DNA of 64,000 nt from Thiosocius sp963759055 (GCA_963759055.1 CAVWYD010000010.1:3720-67719); one strand, 5' to 3'; counted from the first letter of the stretch, positions 43,295 to 53,866 are shown. Translations and numbers: made by a program. Notes: a model not told the origin generated them from the sequence alone.

Positions 43295-44449
43295 TCAGTA
43301 GGCATAAGCCAGCCAGCTCATGAAGCGAATGTAGGCCTTACCCAGGAGCCTGAGCAGCGAATGCCCTTCGCTGTAGGCCATGACATCCACCTGACCGCCG
43401 ACGCGCACATGGTCACGCAACTGTTGTGCCTGCCCCGGTTCGAATTCGATGATCACCGGGAAGCGCTGTGACTGGCGCAACCAGTCGCGATTGTTTGTTA
43501 TCGTCGGCAGCTGGCCCGGTGGTGGTGGCGTCTGGCCGTCACTCACGCCCAGACCGATGCTGCGTATCTTGCCGGCAAACACCCGACCGGGAATTGAGTC
43601 GAGCACCAGCTCCACCGGGCTGCCCACCCGCAGATGACCGAGGTTGTTTTCAGTGAGTTGCGCATCGATCCAAACGTCATGAATCGCGATCAGGGTCATG
43701 ACCGGGGCGCCTGCGCCGGCATACTGGCCGACATCGGCCCGCAGGTCGGTGATGACCCCGCGCGATGCCGCCTTGACCACCGTATTGCTCAGATCCAGTG
43801 CGGCCTTGTCAACCGCACTCATGGCGGATTTGAGTATGGCGTTGTCGTCAACTTCACCACCTTGCTGCTCGATCGCGCGCTGGATCTCAGCCTCGGCAGC
43901 CTGCACCTTGGCCTTGGCCTGTTCCAGCGTGGCGCGTGCGACCTCCAGCCGACGCACCGAAATGGTCCCGGGATCCTCGCGGTACAGGCGCTCCTGGCGA
44001 CTGGCGTCCTGTTGCGCCTTCAGCTCGTTGGCCAGCGCCGAACGCAGATTTGCCTTTGCAGACTCGACCCCGGCGGTACCGGCGCCGACCTGGTTGCGGG
44101 CGTTCTGCAGATCGGACTCCGCGCGCTGCAACGCGATCTCGTACTGCGAAGGGTCGATCTCAAACAGACGTTCCCCCTCCTGCACCTCCTGGTTGTTCTT
44201 CACCCAGACATTGGTGACCAGGCCGGCGACCTTGGGGGCCACACCCACCACGTAGCCCTTAACGCGCGCCTGACTGGTGTAGGGCGTGAAACGGTCGGCC
44301 AGCAGATACCAGACAAGGCTGAGCAGGATCACCGACAGGATGAACAACACGCCCTTTTTGACGGATGTGGCTGCAGCCTGTTCTTCCGCTTTCTCCTCCG
44401 GCTCGACCGCATCTTCAGTCGCCTGTTCCGGTTCGGTTTTCTCACTCAT
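43295..44449 (-). CDS. HlyD-family periplasmic adaptor
   Basis: A 384-residue membrane fusion protein linking an inner-membrane pump to an outer-membrane channel. A Glu/Ala-rich cytoplasmic tail and one membrane helix (GVLFILSVILLSLVWYLLA) come first, then the lipoyl half-motif (VKGYVVGVAPKVAGLVTNVW), a long coiled coil from about 105-215, the second lipoyl half and a beta barrel (VWIDAQLTENNLGHLRVGSP). This is the EmrA-like arrangement. It overlaps the upstream outer-membrane gene by four bases and the DUF2955 gene follows after nine. Confidence 0.92.
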   Translation of the reverse strand: MSEKTEPEQATEDAVEPEEKAEEQAAATSVKKGVLFILSVILLSLVWYLLADRFTPYTSQARVKGYVVGVAPKVAGLVTNVWVKNNQEVQEGERLFEIDPSQYEIALQRAESDLQNARNQVGAGTAGVESAKANLRSALANELKAQQDASRQERLYREDPGTISVRRLEVARATLEQAKAKVQAAEAEIQRAIEQQGGEVDDNAILKSAMSAVDKAALDLSNTVVKAASRGVITDLRADVGQYAGAGAPVMTLIAIHDVWIDAQLTENNLGHLRVGSPVELVLDSIPGRVFAGKIRSIGLGVSDGQTPPPPGQLPTITNNRDWLRQSQRFPVIIEFEPGQAQQLRDHVRVGGQVDVMAYSEGHSLLRLLGKAYIRFMSWLAYAY

Positions 44450-46005
44450 TTTTGCGAAGCACCCGAAGTTGCTGATGGGTTCAGGGGAAGCGGCGCACTG
44501 AGCAGATCTCCCCAGTCGGTACGTTCCTGCATCTGGTCGCGCATATCCTCGGGAATCAACTGCTCGACCGGAGTAGCCTGCCAGCCACCGCCGAGCGCCT
44601 TGTAAAGGCTGATCACGGAACTGATATGGCTGCCGTGATTGACCAGCGCACCCTCGGCCTGAGCAAACTTTGAACGCTGGGCATCCAGCACCCGCTGAAA
44701 ATCCGAATAGCCCTCGCGGAAGCGCCTGTTCGCGATATCCAGGGCACGTTCGGATGCCTGCACGGCCTGATTCAGGAATATCTGTTTTTCGGCCGTCTTC
44801 ATCACGCCGACCGCGGCATCGTCAATCTCACGCGCGGCCTGCAGCACAGTATTCTGATAGCTCTCGATCGTCTGTTGCAGGCGCGCATCCTGCAGCCGCA
44901 CATTGTTCTCGATGCGGCCATGGTCAAACAGGTTCCACTGAAACGCGGGACCCACGCCGAGGCTGCCGGTATCCGGACTGCCATTCAGGGTGCTACCCGA
45001 CCAGCTGATACTGCCCAGCAGGGAGATCGCCGGATAGAAGTCGGCCTCGGCTATCCCGATCTGGGCCGACTGCGCCGCAACCTGCGAGGCCGCAGCGCGG
45101 ATATCGGGACGCCGCAGCAACAGGCTGGCCGGGATAGCCGGGAGTCGGGTCGATGCGGTGCTGGGCAGTTTTTTTACCTCGCCGGCAAGTTCGGGCAGAT
45201 TACCCGGCGCCCGGCCCAGCAGGGTGGACAGTGCATTCCGGGTCTGGTTCAAGGTCGCTTCCAGGTCCGGGATGGTCGACAGCGTAGCCAGGTACTGGGT
45301 CTTGGCCTGTTGCACATCCAGTTCGGAACCGTTACCACTCTTGAAGATCTTGTCGGTGATCTCGAAACTGCGTTTTTGGATCGCGGCATTCTCGTGTGCA
45401 ATGACGATACGCAGCTGCGTCGTGCGGTAGGCGAAGTACAGATCGGCAACCTGGGCGCTCAGCAATACCTGCACATCCTGCTGATCTGCAATGGAGGCAA
45501 AAAAAGCCGCGTCTGCGGATTCGATGCCACGCTTGAAACGCCCCCAGAAATCGAGCTCCCAACCAATATTGAATCCCACCTGGTAGCCGACGAAACTCTG
45601 GCTGTCGTCGGGCACATTGCCGCCGTGGTAGCGATTGTTTACATAAGTGACCGCACCGGTCCCCTGCTGCACCTGCGGATACAGGGCGCTGCCGGCTATA
45701 CCCAACTGGGCCCGGCTTTCGAGGATCCGCAGGCCGGCAATACGCAGCGAGGGATTCTCCTGCTTTGCCAGTTCGATCAGCTGATTCAATACCGGATCAT
45801 TGAACTGCTGCCACCAGAAACGGAAATCGGCCTCGCCTGCTTCCGCTCCGGTGTCCGCCTGCCCGTAAACAGAAGACTGCCAGTCCTGCAGCCAGTCGAC
45901 TTGTGGTTCCTGATAATCCGGCCCCAATGTGGTGCAGGCGCCAAGCACCAGGGCCCCACAAAGCAGGGCCGCACGCTTCAATATCAGACTGACGGAGCTG
46001 CACAT
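44446..46005 (-). CDS. Outer-membrane efflux lipoprotein (NodT/OprM type)
   Basis: A 519-residue TolC-like outer-membrane factor. The signal peptide ends in a lipobox (LGACTT), then FWWQQFNDPVLNQLIELA opens the first OEP repeat. GWELDFWGRFKRGIESAD is the family signature, and LLRRPDIRAAASQVAA with ADFYPAISLLGSISW marks the second repeat. It forms the outer-membrane end of the export route with the HlyD and DUF2955 proteins encoded next. Confidence 0.94.
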   Translation of the reverse strand: MCSSVSLILKRAALLCGALVLGACTTLGPDYQEPQVDWLQDWQSSVYGQADTGAEAGEADFRFWWQQFNDPVLNQLIELAKQENPSLRIAGLRILESRAQLGIAGSALYPQVQQGTGAVTYVNNRYHGGNVPDDSQSFVGYQVGFNIGWELDFWGRFKRGIESADAAFFASIADQQDVQVLLSAQVADLYFAYRTTQLRIVIAHENAAIQKRSFEITDKIFKSGNGSELDVQQAKTQYLATLSTIPDLEATLNQTRNALSTLLGRAPGNLPELAGEVKKLPSTASTRLPAIPASLLLRRPDIRAAASQVAAQSAQIGIAEADFYPAISLLGSISWSGSTLNGSPDTGSLGVGPAFQWNLFDHGRIENNVRLQDARLQQTIESYQNTVLQAAREIDDAAVGVMKTAEKQIFLNQAVQASERALDIANRRFREGYSDFQRVLDAQRSKFAQAEGALVNHGSHISSVISLYKALGGGWQATPVEQLIPEDMRDQMQERTDWGDLLSAPLPLNPSATSGASQK

Positions 46006-46013
46006 CCAGCTGG

Positions 46014-47147
46014 CTACTCGATGGCAGCAGGCGCGTCGGGCTCTTCGGTCGCTGTCGGTTCGCAGGGTTCATCGTCACCTTCGGCGACCCAGTTCATGAA
46101 GATCACATAGCCGAGGGCCAGGATCACCGCGCCGACGAACAGGCCGATCAGACCGGCCGAGACCATGCCGCCAAGCGCACCCAGCAGAATGATCGGCATG
46201 GGCGCGTCGACACCACGGCCGAGCAACAACGGTTTTAGCACGTTGTCGGCCGCGCCCGCGACCAGCAGATAGACGGTGAACACGATGCTCATCATGGTGG
46301 AATCACCTCCTGCCCACCAGAGATAGGCAATTGCCGGCAGGGAGATCAACAACGCCGGTAACTGCAGGATACCGATCAGCAGGACCACTATCGCCAACAC
46401 ACCGGCCCCCGGAATACCGGCCGCCATAAAGCCCAGGCCCAGCAGCAGGGCCTGGATAAAGGCCACACCCACCACGCCCGTCGCGACCGACCGGATGGTG
46501 GCCGTCGAGAGACTGTAAAAACCCGGACCTTTCTCCTTGCCAGCCACCCGGCAGATGATGCGCGACATGGCCAGTGCACCCGACTTGCCATAGGCCATCA
46601 TGATGCCGGCGATGATCAGCGAACCGAGGAACGCCAACACACCGCCTGCGGTGCTTGCCACCATCTCCAGCATCTTTTTGCTGAATTCCTTCAGTTGTGG
46701 TTGCGCCTTGCGCACCAGGGCCGGAAGGTTTGTTGATGCCTGGTTCCAGACCCCGTAGACCTTCTCTCCCACAAGTGGCCATTCGGCCACGGATTTTGCC
46801 GGGGCCGGAATTTGGATGGTTTCGTTCTGCAGCGCCTGGGTCACTTCCTGAACACGGCCCGCAAAAGAGGAGCCCAGCATCGCCGTCGGAGTACCGATCA
46901 GCAGCAGACCGGCCAGAACCAGGAGTGTTGCAGCCCTTCCCTGCCGACCGCCAATCTTGCCTGCCAGTCGTTGATGCAATGGATAGAGCGTGACCGCAAG
47001 AATCAGCCCCCAAAGAACAAGGCCCATGAACGGTGCGAAAATACGCACGCTCATATAGACCAATACGGCGATGATCCCGATGGTAATGAACACCTCGGTG
47101 AGATCTTTGGCAAATACTTTCCGAACCTGGTCCTTATCTAGTTCCAC
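46014..47147 (-). CDS. AI-2E (YdiK/PerM) family transporter
   Basis: A 377-residue polytopic membrane protein of the AI-2E transporter/PerM superfamily, with about eight hydrophobic helices. Family features are a helix pair at 20-60, a long soluble loop between about 100-160, and the closing MPIILLGALGGMVSAGLIGL. Members move ions or signalling molecules. It ends nine bases before the outer-membrane factor gene, suggesting it is the first gene of that export operon. Confidence 0.88.
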   Translation of the reverse strand: MELDKDQVRKVFAKDLTEVFITIGIIAVLVYMSVRIFAPFMGLVLWGLILAVTLYPLHQRLAGKIGGRQGRAATLLVLAGLLLIGTPTAMLGSSFAGRVQEVTQALQNETIQIPAPAKSVAEWPLVGEKVYGVWNQASTNLPALVRKAQPQLKEFSKKMLEMVASTAGGVLAFLGSLIIAGIMMAYGKSGALAMSRIICRVAGKEKGPGFYSLSTATIRSVATGVVGVAFIQALLLGLGFMAAGIPGAGVLAIVVLLIGILQLPALLISLPAIAYLWWAGGDSTMMSIVFTVYLLVAGAADNVLKPLLLGRGVDAPMPIILLGALGGMVSAGLIGLFVGAVILALGYVIFMNWVAEGDDEPCEPTATEEPDAPAAIE

Positions 47148-47533
47148 TTGATGAATCCCACTGGGTGTAAACGGTGAAGCTTATCAGGATACTCAGAGGG
47201 CAGAAACGCCAGATAACATCAGGTGTCGACAGGTGAACGAAGCTGTGTCATGAAGGGAAACGGATCGTGAAAGGCAGATGGCTAGGCGGTCACCGTTTTG
47301 GCCTGCGCGGCGCACCGTTCAGAATCCCGGCCAAAGGGAGCGATTCCAGAAGACCCGTCTACTATTGCGGAGCATGTGGGATTGGACTGAAACGCATCAT
47401 TCCAGCAACCGAGCGCATGGCTTCTGTTATCGGCTACACGGCCCTGTTGACCGCATCGAGCGTCTCGATCGCTCAGCGACTGACACGACAACACTATTAT
47501 CCGCATTCATCACCGAGCAGTGTCTGTTCCGTC
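47148..47533. other. Intergenic stretch without a gene
   Basis: 386 bases between the export operon start and the chemoreceptor stop. Short frames here lack family similarity and ribosome binding sites. The promoter of the export operon should lie in the first part; no consensus is clear. Confidence 0.4.
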
Positions 47534-49196
47534 TCAGGCGGAAGTTTCAAAGGCCTCGGAGTAACTCCGCAGGCGGGCCGCCAGCTCGGCAAGTTGCTTT
47601 ACCGATTCGAGCGTTCTTGCCGCATCAACGGCCGTCTCGTCGGCCACACCGCTGATGCCGGCGACGCTGTCGTTGATCGACTCGGTTGTGGCACGCTGCT
47701 CTTCCGATGCAGTGGCGATCTGCGCATTCAGCGCGTTGATGCTCGCCACCGCTTCTGAAATCTGGGCCAGGGCTTCCTCCGCCTCGGCGACCTGAAGCAC
47801 ACAGGCCTCGGCATTCTTCCGCCCCTTGTCCATGACCTCCACCGCATCCCGGCTGCGGCCCTGGAGGCGTTCGATCATGGACTGGATCTCTTCGGTGGAC
47901 TGCTGTGTCCGGCTCGCCAGTGTGCGCACCTCATCCGCGACCACCGCAAAACCACGTCCCTGTTCACCGGCGCGCGCCGCCTCGATCGCGGCATTCAGGG
48001 CGAGCAGATTGGTCTGCTCCGCTATCCCCCGAATCACATCCAGTACTGAGCCGATCTGCTGACTGTCTGCACTCAGCTCGGCAATCACATTGGCCGCGTT
48101 TTCAACGTCCTCTGCCAGGGTGTGGTTGGCATCACGGGTGCGTGTCACGACGACCTTGCCCGTCGCGGACGCCGCGTCGGCCGATTCGGCGGCGACAGCG
48201 GCCTCATTGGCACTGCGTGCGACATCTTGAACCACGACCGAAAGTTCCTGCACCGCCCGGGCGACCTGGTCCGTATCCTGCCGCTGCCTTCCGACCGCCT
48301 CGGTCGTCGTCGTGGTGATCTCGGTGAGTGCGTCCGTGGATGACGTCAGGCGGCGCACGGTTCGGCTGACCTCCTCGACGGTCTCACGAAACTTGTCACC
48401 CACGCGGTTGAATGATCGGGCCACATCCGAGAGTTCGTCCGAGCCCGATTCGTCGGCACGCGCGACGAGCCTGCCTTCTGCCATGGCAACCGCTGCGCCG
48501 TCAAGCGCACGCACTGCCCGTGACATGCTGCGGATCGTGAAGACCGCTACAAAGATCGCCAGCAAAAGGCCACCGACGAGCAGCGCGGAAAAGACCGTGA
48601 TATTGGCCTGGTAACGCTGATCCGCATGCACGATCAGGACATCACCCTGCCCAACTTTCGCCTCAAGCAACGCCTCGGCGGCGCGACGGGTGGCGACGTA
48701 GCGCTTTTGCGCGACCTTCGTCGCCGTGCAGCACCGCGCTGCCGTAATCCTCGGCTTCGAGGGCAGCCAGGGTGGGCTCCAACGCCTCGTTCAGGAATCC
48801 GGTCAACTCCTCGTCGAATGTTGCGCCCAGGTCTGCCAGCTCGCTGTCGAGAACGCGTGGTCGCAGCGCCGACCAGCTTTCGCTCAGTTCGGCGCTGTAA
48901 GTGCGCATGCGCCTTGTGTGCGCCGCCGCTGGGTGGCGGTGGAGATCGACAGCCGGGTTCTTCGGATCGTGCTGCAGGGCGAGCAACATATGCGTCCGGG
49001 TCTCCCCGAGCCTTTCCAGGATCTGGGAAACACTGAAACCGTCGGCCAGAAACTCGCCGTGCATGCGCGAAAGGTCGCGCCGACCCTCGTCCAGGCTGTA
49101 CAGGCTCATTGCACCAATCAAGAGAACCACGGCGATAAAATCGACCGTCAATATGATCAACCTTGTCCTGATTGTGAACCGGTTCAGCAGGCGCAT
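47534..49196 (-). CDS. Methyl-accepting chemotaxis protein, frameshifted
   Basis: A transmembrane chemoreceptor, about 553 residues when repaired. The N-terminal part (48663-49196) has a membrane helix (LIILTVDFIAVVLLIGAMSL) and a helical ligand-binding region. After AVLHGDE near 48715-48717 one extra G must be dropped to read VAQKRYVATRRAAEALLEAK into the second half, which has a second membrane helix, a HAMP domain, and the signalling hairpin with EQTNLLALNAAIEAARAGEQ. The hairpin tip is complete, so it should couple to CheA/CheW, though no che genes lie in the window. Located next to the HlyD-SPOR and exosortase genes. Confidence 0.87.
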
Positions 49197-49344
49197 GTTT
49201 GTCTTTCCTTGAATAGGCGATTACAGCGAGTCAGCGACCGCAAAATAATAACCTTTAGCTAAATAGGGTCTTTTGCCCCAACTTGGTGCGCAAACTCGGC
49301 GGCTAGTGGGCTGCTTGGTAAGTTCGGTTACTCTCAGAGCCCCG

Positions 49345-50728
49345 CTAGCGGCTGGCGACCCGGCCGCAAAGCCCCGGAGCCGGGTTTTCACCGTCTCCGT
49401 CAGCGAGTCTCTGTGCAACCTGGGGGTCGAGTAGCGAGGTGTCCCCCTTTACCAGGAGCCAGTGCATTTCCTTTTTCTTGTACCAGGGCCCGATCTCGAC
49501 CTCGAAGCCCTTTGCCTCGAGTTCCTCCACGCGATCTTCCGCCGGACCACGACTGTGGTACACGCCGAGAGCAACGCGCCGGGCGCCCTGCTTCTTCGAA
49601 AGCGGGATGAAGTCACTCATGCCGGCGTTGCGCAGACGATCCAGATAGGCCTTCAGGTCTGCCCTGGAATACTGGGGCGGCGAGACGATCTTGAATCCCA
49701 CCATTTTCTGTCCGGGCCTCTTCAGTACGCTGACATCCACCCCATCCACGCGTAGAGGTCTGGCTGCCACCTTGGCCGCGCGCACGCTCTCATAGGGCCC
49801 CAACCAGCCACACAGGCTCCCGGCAACGGGTTCAATAGGCGCGAGATCCGCCGGCTCTTTGCTCGACTGCGTCGCCGGCACTGACCTTGCTACCGATGTT
49901 GAGGATTCCAGGCCCTGCGCTTGGGCGGCGGCATCGACCGGTGCCGCAGCGGACAACCCCGGCGCCACAAGATCAACCGTTGTTTCGGATACAAAATGCA
50001 CACGGCAGCGAAGTCCGACCGGAATCAGGTGATCCGGGTTGTTCATTGAAAGGCGAACGCCATAGGTGCCGCTGTTCGTATCGGCAATCCGGTCGATCCT
50101 GTCCACCGTTGCCTGCCATTTCGTACTGCCTGCCGACTCGGTCCAGACCACGGCTTGCATGCCCCTTGCGAACAGTGCGGAGCCGTTCGACCGGAACGGT
50201 GACCTCAACATGCAGAGGATCGATCTGAGCGACCCGCACCACGGGCTGAGCTTCGACGTGCTCACCGGCCACCTTGAACCGTCTCATGACCACACCTTCG
50301 ATTGGACTCCGGATGGTGCGGCGTTTCAGGCTTTCTTCCGCATACTGCAGTTCGAGCTCGGCAAGCGCTTGCCGGTCCCCGGCGTCGCTATGACGCGGTT
50401 TCCAACCTTGCCCCAACGCAGTATTTACCTGCGATTCGAACTCCGCAGCCCGGGCCCGCGCCAGCTCCAGGGCTGCCGTCTCCACACCGGACTCCAGTTC
50501 GGCCACCACGTCACCCACTTTGACGAAATCGCTGCGTTCAACCCGAACCCGGTCCAGCACACCGGGCGCGCCGCTACCCAGATCGGCGACGATACTGGGG
50601 TTGATCACGCAACCCAGGGGCTGCGTAAACGCGAAGGCTTCCGCTTGCGCCGACACAGGGGTTGGCGAAAATACAAAAGGAGAAAGCAGCCATAAAAAAC
50701 GGCAGACAGAAAATCGCGTATGCGTCAC
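49345..50728 (-). CDS. Periplasmic HlyD-like protein with SPOR-like C-terminus, frameshifted
   Basis: About 460 residues when repaired. A signal peptide (ending PVSA) precedes an adaptor-like region with lipoyl halves (SDFVKVGDVVAELESGVETA and RRTIRSPIEGVVMRRF) and a beta barrel (PLHVEVTVPVERL). In a run of four G near 50161-50165 one base is extra; without it the frame continues KGMQAVVWTESAGSTKW. The C-terminal 120 residues look like a SPOR-type fold (GVYHSRGPAEDRVEELEAKG), which in other proteins binds denuded peptidoglycan. Adaptor plus SPOR in one chain is unusual. Follows the exosortase gene on the same strand, with a gap of 165 bases. Confidence 0.7.
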
Positions 50729-50893
50729 CGAAGCACCAAAAACCCTTTTTATCGAAAATGGGAGTACGTACGGTAACTAGCGGAAGAAAATTCGGAATCT
50801 TTAAATGCCTGTGCGATCAATCACGTCTGCTTTTCCAGAAGATGGGCTGAATATGACATGCCGGGAAGGATTGCCCATTTTCTGACCGCGTCG

Positions 50894-52516
50894 TCAGTGC
50901 CGGGAGTCCGCCGCGGCAGGTTCGACTAGCAGGCCCCCTGCGTTCATCAACATCGGCTTCAGGAACGACGCTTGGTCGATAAATTGCTGCATTGCCCGTC
51001 GGGATTCCCCCGGTTCGGGCTGCTCGAGGACTGACAAAACGACGACCGCCGTCCTGGTGTCACCGCCGAACAGGGTCGCTTTTGCCTGCAACAGCTTGGC
51101 AATCAGCTGATTGGCGGTGAACTGCTGATCAACCCAGTACCAGTGCCAGGTGAGCCTTCGGGCTCGCTGCGGGCCGCGCAGCCGCGTTTCGGCAATGGCG
51201 AGTTGTTCGCCCTCGATCAGCGCCATCTGGGAGGCCTGTTCCAGCAATTTCCAGGTCTTGCGATCGTAAACCGCATTGGGCCAGCCAATCAGTTCTGCGT
51301 CGGCATGCTGTCCCCAGTAGTACGCAACATAAAACTGCACGATCTGATCATCCACCCTGTGGCTGGCCAACAACTCGGCCTGTGCACCTGCAAAAACCGG
51401 ATGCCAGTCTTCCGCAGCCGGCGGTACAGGCGTGAGCCACTCCGGGCCATCCAGAGTGCCAGGCTGCGGTAGTGGCTGGTCGGACCGGGCCATCACGGCG
51501 AGTGATGGCGGGAGCACAAGCAAAGCAACAAGGCAAGACATGACAAGGTAGGACCGCTTTCGGTTACCGGACGCAACGGTGGTCTCCACCGATGCGCAAG
51601 ACGGCGGCGCTGGATGTGGGTCTTTGAAGCGCGCACCCACGAGCATCTGCGCGACAACGAACAGCAGAAAAATCAACCAACCGTATAGCCGATGGTCAGA
51701 CAGGAGATCCCACTCACCGGCGGACCAGTAGGTGATCATGATCACGCTGATCGTGCGCACATTGTTTGCAACGATGGCCAGGAGCAAGCCGACAGCCACG
51801 TAGAAGATACGCTTGCCCGGTTTCTCGAAAACGAGGTTGGCGTAGAAGAGTGACAGCACCAGGTTGCCAATCAGAAAATCAAGCGCCGAGCATTCAGCGA
51901 CAATGCCGACACGGCCGGCCTCGGAGATCACGATATTGCCGTCGGTTGTAACGTTCAGTCCGAATAGCGACAAGCCGCCCGCCGTGAGTTGAGTGGTCAG
52001 GCGCATCAGATGCGGGGTCAGGAAATCCCCGAACGGCACCAACAGCCACAGGAACAGCAACGGGAAAAGAAGGCGCCGGTATACGCCCCAACCGATCAGA
52101 CTCAGCACGGCGGCCTGCAGCATACCGAGTACCGCCACCTGGACGCCGAGTGACAAATCGATGACATCGGCGACCAGCCACAGCATGCCGAAGGGCAAGA
52201 GCAACAGCGTGGCTGCGTAGCTGGCTGAAGGTCTCAGGTTCTTAAGTCGCGCGCGCCGATCCCAGATCAGATACAGCACCATTGGCAACACCAGCATTGA
52301 AAACTGGTGCGTTTCACTGTTTATCCAGATACTGACGGCACTGGAGATCGTTGTTGCATACACGACCGCCAGCGTGGCGATAACCGCACCCAGCGCGATG
52401 ATCGTCACGCCCCAGAGCGACGATACGATTGCCGGCGGGGGCAGCGTCTTGGCACCGGCTGTCGAGTCACTGCTCATCGGCGTTCTGTGCGAGGGTTGAT
52501 TCCAGCGAAACGTCAT
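50894..52516 (-). CDS. Exosortase fused to EpsI-type domain
   Basis: Inner-membrane transpeptidase-like enzyme that cuts and releases proteins with PEP-CTERM-type tails. The first 310 residues form the polytopic exosortase core with the three catalytic positions: Cys in VAECSALDFLIGNL (about 209), Arg in NNVRTISV (about 254) and His in DHRLYGWLIF (about 275). The C-terminal 220 residues carry another membrane helix and an EpsI/DUF3485-like domain, as in XrtA-EpsI fusions. The ATG at 52516 is used; TTG at 52534 and ATG at 52477 are alternatives. It follows the hydroxylase gene closely, with its likely substrates encoded just upstream. Confidence 0.88.
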   Translation of the reverse strand: MTFRWNQPSHRTPMSSDSTAGAKTLPPPAIVSSLWGVTIIALGAVIATLAVVYATTISSAVSIWINSETHQFSMLVLPMVLYLIWDRRARLKNLRPSASYAATLLLLPFGMLWLVADVIDLSLGVQVAVLGMLQAAVLSLIGWGVYRRLLFPLLFLWLLVPFGDFLTPHLMRLTTQLTAGGLSLFGLNVTTDGNIVISEAGRVGIVAECSALDFLIGNLVLSLFYANLVFEKPGKRIFYVAVGLLLAIVANNVRTISVIMITYWSAGEWDLLSDHRLYGWLIFLLFVVAQMLVGARFKDPHPAPPSCASVETTVASGNRKRSYLVMSCLVALLVLPPSLAVMARSDQPLPQPGTLDGPEWLTPVPPAAEDWHPVFAGAQAELLASHRVDDQIVQFYVAYYWGQHADAELIGWPNAVYDRKTWKLLEQASQMALIEGEQLAIAETRLRGPQRARRLTWHWYWVDQQFTANQLIAKLLQAKATLFGGDTRTAVVVLSVLEQPEPGESRRAMQQFIDQASFLKPMLMNAGGLLVEPAAADSRH

Positions 52517-52543
52517 GACCCGGCCACGGCTCAAGTCACCGAC

Positions 52544-53392
52544 TCAGACCTTTCTTCGGCCCCAGCCGAGGGTTTCGGCGACGCCGACGTCTTTCGGCAA
52601 CCGGAACGGCATCGTCAATACCCGCGCGACGGTCAGGTCCTGTGGTGTACGGAAGTATTCGACACCGACGTCGAATCGGTCGAGCCCCTGCTCGGGCACT
52701 GCACGGTAAGTTCCGAACAGGTAGTCCCACCAGATGAACACGATGCTGTAGTTGGAGTCCGTCTCCTTTCGGAGTGCCGAGTGGTGCACCGCGTGGGCAT
52801 CCCTGGTCATGATCAGCAGGCGCAGCCATTTGTCGAGCGTCTTGTTCCAGCGGATGTTGGCATGCGACATCGTGGCCACGACGGGCGCGAGGACGCTGAA
52901 CACAAAGATGCCGAGTGGCGAAAGCCCCAGGGTGACGACGGCTATAGCCCCGAAGACCAGGCTCAACAGCACCTCGAAGGGGTGATGGCGCAGCGTCGTG
53001 GTGAAATCCACGTCGAGATCGGCGTGATGCACGACATGTGCGCGCCAAAACCACGGGATCCGGTGCAACAGCCGGTGCTCCCAGTATTTCACCAGATCAA
53101 TCAGCAGCACGCTGGCGATGACCAGCAGCAGGCCCGATTCCAGCGAGAGGCTATTGAGCAATCCCCAGCCCTGCGCCTGTGCGTACGCGGCGAGCGCAAT
53201 CAGGCCACCGGGCACGAGCACCCAGGCGATGAGCAGTTCCAATGCGAGCAGAAAGAAATTGCTGCCCCAACGCACCGCGAACGAATAACGGTCTTTGCGC
53301 CGCGGCAGGATACGCTCGATCAGCGCGAACAGCGCGAGCGAGCCGTAGAAAGCGGCCTCGGGGATAGTTGGGTCAAAGCCTAGTTCCAGCAT
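52544..53392 (-). CDS. Sterol desaturase/fatty acid hydroxylase family membrane enzyme
   Basis: A 282-residue di-iron membrane oxygenase. The histidine clusters HRLLHR, HVVHH and HAVHHS are in the family spacing, among hydrophobic helices. Members hydroxylate or desaturate lipids or sterol-like substrates. The gene lies between three sorting-tail genes and the exosortase gene on the same strand, 27 bases before the latter, so a role in lipid handling tied to the exosortase system is plausible but inferred. Confidence 0.88.
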   Translation of the reverse strand: MLELGFDPTIPEAAFYGSLALFALIERILPRRKDRYSFAVRWGSNFFLLALELLIAWVLVPGGLIALAAYAQAQGWGLLNSLSLESGLLLVIASVLLIDLVKYWEHRLLHRIPWFWRAHVVHHADLDVDFTTTLRHHPFEVLLSLVFGAIAVVTLGLSPLGIFVFSVLAPVVATMSHANIRWNKTLDKWLRLLIMTRDAHAVHHSALRKETDSNYSIVFIWWDYLFGTYRAVPEQGLDRFDVGVEYFRTPQDLTVARVLTMPFRLPKDVGVAETLGWGRRKV

Positions 53393-53475
53393 ACGGCGAT
53401 CGACTGATTAATTAAGGACGATATGAGAGGGACATCCTTTTCCCCATCTCGTCGGAGTATGGCCTACTAAGGTGG

Positions 53476-53647
53476 TTATTTACGCGAACGGGAGATCGCC
53501 AGAGCGCCGATTACGCCCAGTGCAATCAATCCGAAAATCCCGGGCGCTGGCAGGTCGGCCTGCCACGCTGGCGTGCGCAACATCGAAGGTGAGCATCATC
53601 GGCAGTGCCAGTGTCATCGTCCGGACAGTGTTTTTTAGTGATTTCAT
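53476..53647 (-). CDS. Minimal exosortase-substrate protein, copy 3, frameshifted
   Basis: AGGAG lies nine bases before the ATG at 53647. The first frame encodes a signal peptide (MKSLKNTVRTMTLALPMML, then TFDVAHASVA). Dropping one G right after it moves into LPAPGIFGLIALGVIGALAI and SRSRK with a TAA at 53476. The restored protein is 56 residues: signal peptide, about five residues, then a PEP-CTERM-like tail (Pro-Gly motif, hydrophobic helix, basic end). Same plan as the two genes upstream. Substrate role for the nearby exosortase is inferred. Confidence 0.65.
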
Positions 53648-53667
53648 CGCTTGGGTCTCCTGAAGAA

Positions 53668-53840
53668 TTACTTGCGCAGGCGTGAGATGCCGATTGCACC
53701 GACGACGCCGAGGGCCAGCAGGGCGAAGATGCCCGGTCCAGGTAAACCCGGTGCCGGATGGTCCAGCGAATGCGCTGGAAGTGGCCAAGCTGACAATCAG
53801 CGCTGTGGCGGCAAGCATGCGCAGTGCGGTAGCTTTTCAT
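53668..53840 (-). CDS. Minimal exosortase-substrate protein, copy 2, frameshifted
   Basis: GGGAGGAG lies five bases before the ATG at 53840. MKSYRTA is followed by an extra C; the next frame reads MLAATALIVSLATSSAFAGP, a signal peptide. One more base must be dropped before APGLPGPGIFALLALG and the VVGAIGISRLRK end, stop at 53668. The repaired protein is 56 residues and nearly matches copy 1 in both ends. Nothing but about six residues separates the export signal from the sorting tail. Confidence 0.65.
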
Positions 53841-53866
53841 AGCGACTCCTCCCCTTTTCAGACGTG

